DNA of 64,000 nucleotides from Pseudomonas benzenivorans. GTDB taxonomy: Bacteria > Pseudomonadota > Gammaproteobacteria > Pseudomonadales > Pseudomonadaceae. Location of the stretch: contig NZ_FNCT01000011.1 in the NCBI RefSeq assembly GCF_900100495.1, forward strand, positions 124,001-188,000. The letters are read 5' to 3'. Each line of letters begins with the position of its first letter. Position 1 is the stretch's first letter. The notes under the pieces were generated by a model. That model ran no database searches, was not told where the DNA came from, and saw nothing but the letters and a program-made list of their open reading frames with translations. The position numbers were made by a program, and so were the translations under genes. Below, one piece after another: positions 59,835 to 64,000 of the stretch.

Positions 59835-61679
59835 ATGCATACATGGCTTCACCCGAAGGCGTTCTGGATTGCTGCGGTAATTACCGCAGTGTCACTACTC
59901 ATCAAGATGCCTGAGTCTGGCGCCACCGCTGAATGGCTTGTCACCACTGCCATCGCGGTGCTAATCGGGGGAGTATTCTGGGGCGCGATCGGCACGGCCA
60001 TCTACAACGCTGGCTATCGTTATAAATGTGGCACCTCGCTGTCGCGAGTCGAGTCTCCGCCTGCTGAGTTACCGCACTCGAGAGAAACTGCCGAAGAAGT
60101 AACCGAATCAGCCCACAATTCCCGCCAAGCGTCAGCGCGGAAGACAAACTTCCTGGTGACGCATTGGCGAGGCGACTATTCCTTGGGGTTTTCGTATTGG
60201 GTCATCGGTTCTTTACTTACGGTTGTTGTGGTCACCATAAGTGCGGCGGTTGGATCGATTGACGGATTGCGCGAACTCGGGCCAAGGACTTCTGGTGCCG
60301 TCATCTTGGCTTTTTATGGCTTTTTCGTCCCATTGACATTATGGCAACTGGTCGGAATATGGAGGTCAGCCGATAAACATAGTCAGAGGGGTGGGAAAGC
60401 ACTCTGGGCTGGTCTTGCGAAATTGATGGTAATTTTAGGACTATCGGGCGCGGTGGTTGACTTCACTACCCAGGGAATCCCTCTCATATCAGAGGGTGCC
60501 AAGTTGTTTGTAGGTATCGACAATACACCGCCACATGCAATTCGCCTCCTTCGGGATGGCACTGAACTTGAGCTAGCAGGCGGGATGCCGTTCGGCACTA
60601 CCGACGCAGTCAAGAAGTTTCTCGATGCAGCCCCGGCTATTCAGGTAATTCACCTGAATAGCCGAGGGGGTCGAATGAATGAGGCAGACCAGCTTTATAA
60701 AACGATTAAAGAAAGAAATTTGATCACATACACGTCAGCCGACTGTGTCAGTGCATGTTCTTTCGCCTTCCTTGCAGGTCGAGAAAGGTATCTCGGTGAA
60801 AGTGGTCGGCTGGGTTTCCACAGCATATCAATCGGCGAATTGAGCGGAGAAGTCGCTAAGGAACTTAACGACGAAGTTCGGCAAACGTTAAAAGCTCATG
60901 GCGCGCCCAACAGCTTTATCGATCATGCCCTGTCTACTTCGCCGAAGGATATGTGGTACCCAAGCAAGGATGAACTGTTAAGAGCAAAAGTTATCGATTC
61001 AGTTGTCGACTCACGGTACTTCGGACTGTCTGGAGTCACCCAATGGAGGGATGCTCACAAAATTGAGTCAGGGTTGCTTGCTAACCCGGTCTTTTCAGCA
61101 CTCGCTCAATATGATCAACAAAACTACGCCAGACTGCGAAACATTCTAGTCGCTGGGATTCAGAAGGGACGAGCAGAAATCGAAATTCAGAATGATATCC
61201 GTTCTATATTCGTGGGTGAATTGATTCCGACGTACCTCAAAAAGGCACCCAACGAGGCACTAATCCGCTACTGGCGTTCCCAGATCGCGGAGATGAGGCA
61301 TCTTGCAAAACTGAACCCGCAGTACTGCGCTGATTTTGCATTCCCGGAGTTCGCGAAATCCGCTCTAGACTTGCAACGTCTACTACATAAAGACATGCTA
61401 ATTGAAGACTTTGATGCATTGGCGACCGTTGTCAAAGGCGTAGCAACGAATCCGCAAGGATATGGATCGAGCCCCCAAATTCAGTCCGATTTGGAAGCGG
61501 CAGTTATGAACGTTGTACAGAAATACCCGTGGGCACTTGAGGTTTTGGCGAACCCGGCTAACCATAAGGATGACCCCGCCTCACTCTGCGGGGCCTTCAT
61601 TGCGTTTTATTCGGAGGTCTTGGCAATACCGAGCAGCAGTCGATCCGGCCCCGCACTTCGGCACATGCTCAGCGAATAA
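59835..61679 (+). CDS. Membrane protein with ClpP/SppA-like serine protease domain
   Basis: 614 aa. Hydrophobic segments at about 9-25, 34-57, 118-140, 153-174 and 190-212 anchor the protein. A ClpP-like domain (about 230-410) has HLNSRGGRMNEADQL (NSxGG at 275-279), the nucleophile region ADCVSACSFAFLAG (likely Ser306) and a His at GFHSI (329), resembling predicted periplasmic or membrane ClpP-class proteases (COG3904 type). A helical 200-residue C-terminal part has no family I know. AGAGGG lies 8 bases before the ATG inside a hairpin. Low GC compared with core genes points to transfer. Confidence 0.72.
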   Translation: MHTWLHPKAFWIAAVITAVSLLIKMPESGATAEWLVTTAIAVLIGGVFWGAIGTAIYNAGYRYKCGTSLSRVESPPAELPHSRETAEEVTESAHNSRQASARKTNFLVTHWRGDYSLGFSYWVIGSLLTVVVVTISAAVGSIDGLRELGPRTSGAVILAFYGFFVPLTLWQLVGIWRSADKHSQRGGKALWAGLAKLMVILGLSGAVVDFTTQGIPLISEGAKLFVGIDNTPPHAIRLLRDGTELELAGGMPFGTTDAVKKFLDAAPAIQVIHLNSRGGRMNEADQLYKTIKERNLITYTSADCVSACSFAFLAGRERYLGESGRLGFHSISIGELSGEVAKELNDEVRQTLKAHGAPNSFIDHALSTSPKDMWYPSKDELLRAKVIDSVVDSRYFGLSGVTQWRDAHKIESGLLANPVFSALAQYDQQNYARLRNILVAGIQKGRAEIEIQNDIRSIFVGELIPTYLKKAPNEALIRYWRSQIAEMRHLAKLNPQYCADFAFPEFAKSALDLQRLLHKDMLIEDFDALATVVKGVATNPQGYGSSPQIQSDLEAAVMNVVQKYPWALEVLANPANHKDDPASLCGAFIAFYSEVLAIPSSSRSGPALRHMLSE

Positions 61680-61732
61680 TGGTGCTGTGAGGCTAACGTG
61701 AACATCTGTATTCCTACGCGGTCTCAGAAGTT

Positions 61733-61804
61733 GTCTAACAGATCATCCCAGTGGAACGGCAAAAAGATGTGTTTTTATCCGTCCATTGAATTTCGACATT
61801 AGAT
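61733..61804 (+). other. Degenerate integron attC-like site
   Basis: R'' GTCTAAC (61733-61739) fits RYYYAAC exactly. CAGTGGAACGG and CCGTCCATTG pair as L'' and L' with one extra base (A) in L'', the attC hallmark. The R' position reads ATTAGAT (61798-61804) instead of GTTRRRY, so the recombination triplet has decayed. It lies between two plus-strand genes, as a cassette boundary would. Confidence 0.45.
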
Positions 61805-61813
61805 ATCATCGCT

Positions 61814-62461
61814 ATGAACCAAAAACTCAAGAAGTGGCTGCGTTGGCTGGATATCATAAAGGGTGAAGTGCAAGACCTCGTCATCTCGAAGCACACCTTC
61901 CACGAGGTTCAGAAACTAATTAAAAATAACCCGCTTCTGCACAAGCCGAGTTCCTTCTACGACTACCTCTCGCGAACATACGTCTCACACGTCGTCATGG
62001 GTCTACGCCGACAGATAAAGTGCGATAACCAGAGCATTTCTATGGCTAGACTGTTTGAGGAAATGATCGAATCCCCCCAGGCCTTCACACGTAGCTACTA
62101 CGTCGGCTTGTACAAAGGTTCGGTTGCCGAGTGCTTCGCTGACAAAGACTTCAACAAATTTGCGGCGCCTAAGGCGACGCACATTGATCCTGCTCTTGTC
62201 GAAGCCGATCTCGCGTGCCTTCGTGATATATCGAGACGCTGTGAGGACTTTGCGGACAAACGAGTCGTTCACTGCGACAAGAGAGAACCTAAAGAATTAC
62301 CCACATACAACGAGCTTGATGCATGCATCGATCTTCTTGACCAGCTATACAGCCGTTATTTCTTGCTTTTTCACGCTTCAAACATGGAGAGTCTTCTGCC
62401 AACGTGGCAATACGACTGGAAAGCCGTCTTTCGTGTATCGTGGATTCCTCCCAATGAGTAA
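61814..62461 (+). CDS. AbiU2/HEPN-like protein, candidate abortive-infection factor
   Basis: 215 aa, helical, cytosolic. The stretch SRTYVSHVVMGLRRQIKCDNQSISMARLFEEM (in parts) and the later RRCEDFADKRVVHCDKREP match the AbiU2-like HEPN layout, in which an Arg-x-x-His type motif (Arg150, His153 here) lies on a helix. HEPN proteins are often RNases in toxin or phage-defence systems. It starts 10 bases after a degenerate attC, has no clear ribosome site, and has low GC, all usual for integron cassette genes. Substrate and activity are not known. Confidence 0.6.
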   Translation: MNQKLKKWLRWLDIIKGEVQDLVISKHTFHEVQKLIKNNPLLHKPSSFYDYLSRTYVSHVVMGLRRQIKCDNQSISMARLFEEMIESPQAFTRSYYVGLYKGSVAECFADKDFNKFAAPKATHIDPALVEADLACLRDISRRCEDFADKRVVHCDKREPKELPTYNELDACIDLLDQLYSRYFLLFHASNMESLLPTWQYDWKAVFRVSWIPPNE

Positions 62462-62885
62462 GAGATGCTTCGCGGCTCGGTTTCATTCAGGCGAGATCCG
62501 CGCTGCTGGCCGCTCCGAAATTGCTGCGCGGATTGCACCCGTACTGAAGCTTCATTTGCGACTTCTGCGAATGACCATAAGGGTCGACTCTGGCCTGTTA
62601 CGACTGGCAGCAGTCGACCCGTTGCGGCCGGTGGTGACTGGCAGAGACCGGCCAAAAGCGGCCAATGAAGCTGCTCGCATGTTGGCAGCGTTGTTTGATT
62701 TTCCGCCTACACTGATCTAGCAGCTTGGGCTTGTCATCCATGTCGTGTTTCTCCTCGAATAGTGTCGCGTTCGCCGTGACCACCTTCAGGAAAACAAGGG
62801 CTTACAGGACGTCAAGGAACGTTATACGACATTACTGTCGCGTTTAAATGCGACAGTAATGTCGCCTAATAGTAGCTAGGCATAA
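62462..62885. other. 424-base intergenic region with repeat and palindrome
   Basis: Holds a degenerate GC-rich repeat at 62583-62668 (GTCGACTCTGGCC and GGCCGGTGGTGACTGGCAG type sequence, related to 59635-59700) and the perfect palindrome at 62827-62864. No gene or recognisable attC is seen. Confidence 0.6.
62827..62864. repeat. Perfect 15-8-15 inverted repeat
   Basis: CGACATTACTGTCGC, spacer GTTTAAAT, and GCGACAGTAATGTCG. The arms are exact complements and the 8-base spacer is AT-rich. The geometry matches core sites of tyrosine recombinases (loxP is 13-8-13). There is no T run, so it is not a typical terminator. Confidence 0.75.
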
Positions 62886-63623
62886 ATGAAAACAGTCCTT
62901 CTTCATCTTGAGCGGCTACGGCGCCATTACGGGGTTAGTGTCAAGACCTATGATCACGTGGCGCTACTTGATCTCTCTCATTCGCTGCGGCTGTGGACAG
63001 AGCTAAAGCAACCGCTCACAAAAATATCTCCAAAGTTCTCCACCGCTATCTCGTTCAAAACGGCGATTCCGGCGCGAAAAGTCCTCAAGGCCGCCCGCGG
63101 CCGTCGCTTTGTCTTTTCGTACATGCCTGGCGGGGTCATCACCTACGCGAGCAATGGTAGCCTGGCGTCTGGCCCGTGCATGAGCCAAAACGACTCGTTC
63201 ACTATGGGCATCGCGGTCAGAAGATCTGAAAATTACATTGAGCTTGGCAAGTACTGCGCGATTTCTCCTGCGCTTGACGACTTCCTCGGCAAGGCTCTCG
63301 AGGCGGAGAATCAAACGCGCTGCACATACATACAATGGTTGGCGGCAGAAGCGGTTCGAGTGTGCTATCAAGCGACAACTGGGCGCTTGGAGGTGGTACC
63401 TATTTCAAGAGAGATGATCATCAAGAGGGTGGCCAATACTCTTGACGGGTCCCACCCTTCAGTTGCAGGAGGCGTCGAGGCGGACAACGTCTTTGACGCA
63501 CCGGTCCATCACCTGCTTCAGTATCAGATGGGCGGCCTGCCGCTACCCTATTTCATTATTTTGAAAATTGCCCAGGACATTCTGGATGTTGCTCCAAAGT
63601 TTCTTGGCCTGCATGCCCCATAG
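62886..63623 (+). CDS. Hypothetical protein in integron cassette
   Basis: 245 aa with no family recognised. Segments: LLHLERLRRHYGVSVKTYDHVALLDLSHSLRLW, FKTAIPARKVLKAARGRRFVFSYMPGGVITYAS (in parts), ENQTRCTYIQWLAAEAVRVCY and the hydrophobic C-terminal HHLLQYQMGGLPLPYFIILKIAQDIL. No signal peptide. An AGG lies 5 bases before the ATG. It ends directly at an attC site (the stop is followed by R''), which is how a cassette gene is built. Lower GC than the core. Confidence 0.7.
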   Translation: MKTVLLHLERLRRHYGVSVKTYDHVALLDLSHSLRLWTELKQPLTKISPKFSTAISFKTAIPARKVLKAARGRRFVFSYMPGGVITYASNGSLASGPCMSQNDSFTMGIAVRRSENYIELGKYCAISPALDDFLGKALEAENQTRCTYIQWLAAEAVRVCYQATTGRLEVVPISREMIIKRVANTLDGSHPSVAGGVEADNVFDAPVHHLLQYQMGGLPLPYFIILKIAQDILDVAPKFLGLHAP

Positions 63624-63680
63624 CCCAACGAGCGGTTCAAGCCGACGGTCCCGCCTTCGGCTTAACATAGGCGTTAGAAG
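63624..63680 (+). other. Integron attC recombination site
   Basis: R'' GCCCAAC (63624-63630), L'' TTCAAGCCGAC, L' CTTCGGCTTAAC and R' GTTAGAA starting at 63674. L'' has one extra base compared with L' (TTCAAGCCGA versus TTAAGCCGA), the extrahelical base that sets strand choice. Size 57 bases. It separates the gene at 62886 from the next gene. Confidence 0.85.
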
Positions 63681-63695
63681 TCTCTAGGAGAACGC

Positions 63696-64000
63696 ATGCC
63701 ATTGCTTCCACAAGAGATATCTGTAGAGCTTGCCTCCGATGTTTTGGTTGACTTCATTCGTGAGCACAGTGGCTCAGCAAGCTTTAAAAAATATTCTGCA
63801 GCAATTGGCTATCGAACTTGGTTCTTCACCCCACAGAAGAAGCTTGCATTATTCGAAGAATTATTTTTTCTTCACTATGCACTTGCCAAAACTTCAATAT
63901 CCAACGTGCAGGCAGAACGTTCCACCAAAGCAATTTTGAGAACGATTTTTCAATACAAAGTGCAAAAGAAGTTTGTGCCAATTCTTGCAAAGGACGACCC
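63696..64000 (+). CDS. Hypothetical protein, next cassette gene, cut by window end
   Basis: About 101 codons from ATG 63696 to the window edge with no stop. AGGAG lies 5 bases upstream, and the start is 22 bases after the attC recombination point. The protein begins MPLLPQEISVELASDVL, then GSASFKKYSAAIGYRTWFF, KKLALFEELFFLHYALAK and KAILRTIFQYKVQKKFVPI; basic, helical, family unknown. AT-rich codon use contrasts strongly with the core chromosome. It is incomplete, so length and function stay open. Confidence 0.65.
   Translation, partial: MPLLPQEISVELASDVLVDFIREHSGSASFKKYSAAIGYRTWFFTPQKKLALFEELFFLHYALAKTSISNVQAERSTKAILRTIFQYKVQKKFVPILAKDD

Noticed and set aside
62822..62870. Palindrome region as an attC site
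   Set aside because: The outer triplets are in the wrong order for attC (GTT-like on the left, AAC-like on the right) and the arms are perfect without an extrahelical base.
63003..63371. 122-aa minus-strand open frame
   Set aside because: Antisense to the cassette gene at 62886-63623, which has the start, stop and attC expected of a cassette.

Overview
This window looks like a chromosomal segment of a Pseudomonas from the P. aeruginosa/alcaligenes/citronellolis side of the genus. The evidence is the very GC-rich codon use, the gene content (complete acyclic-terpene atu cluster, eat-eutBC, plaF next to etfAB and etf-QO, htpX, tpm) and short palindromic intergenic repeats of pseudomonad type. 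The species cannot be fixed from the sequence alone. All assignments come from reading the sequence; no database search was run.

Left part (1-24.5 kb): a 5'-truncated methylglyoxal synthase; a four-gene bufferin-type RiPP operon (DUF2282 precursor, DUF692/MNIO enzyme, DUF2063 partner, DoxX membrane protein); housekeeping genes (msrB, an AlaA-type aminotransferase, an SDR, htpX, tpm, a DODA-type dioxygenase, a DeaD-type RNA helicase, a crotonase, a spermidine-synthase-like protein, class II DAHP synthase); a CBS-domain histidine kinase with a double-receiver response regulator; and ethanolamine catabolism (eat-eutB-eutC) behind a sigma-54-type promoter. Small lipoprotein and membrane genes and two tandem periplasmic binding-protein paralogues follow.

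Middle (24.5-40 kb): the acyclic terpene (citronellol/geraniol) pathway. Repressor AtuR reads leftward. AtuA-B-C-D-E-F, then G and H, read rightward from a region with two exactly mirrored 16-bp operators. AtuH would activate the acid, AtuD dehydrogenate it, AtuC/AtuF carboxylate geranyl-CoA and AtuE hydrate the product. A CHASE4-PAS-GGDEF-EAL gene sits between atuF and atuG. Several gaps in the cluster carry different palindromic repeat families.

40-54.5 kb: an overlapping VWA-lipoprotein / ECF sigma / anti-sigma operon, a PLP-type GntR regulator, OmpA/DUF4398 lipoproteins, PlaF, and the electron-transfer flavoprotein system. Divergent etfBA and etf-QO promoters share a PsrA-type operator, tying them to acyl-CoA dehydrogenase electron flow, including AtuD. 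DUF1285 and DUF4823 genes follow.

54.5-64 kb: an accessory region with lower GC. It starts exactly where a radical SAM gene has lost its iron-sulfur cysteine motif. It holds an XRE divergon with a perfect palindrome, an orphan MbcA/ParS-type antitoxin, a graveyard of fragments (LuxR, umuC, NYN-like, RES-partner-like antitoxin, tyrosine recombinase), a SixA phosphatase, a membrane ClpP-like protease, an AbiU2/HEPN-like protein, a loxP-like 15-8-15 palindrome, and finally a clear integron attC site followed by a gene that runs off the window. A second, decayed attC-like site lies before the AbiU2-like gene. I read the right edge as an integron cassette array, or an integrase-less attC cluster, with a candidate phage-defence cassette. 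No tRNA, rRNA, CRISPR array or intact transposase was seen.
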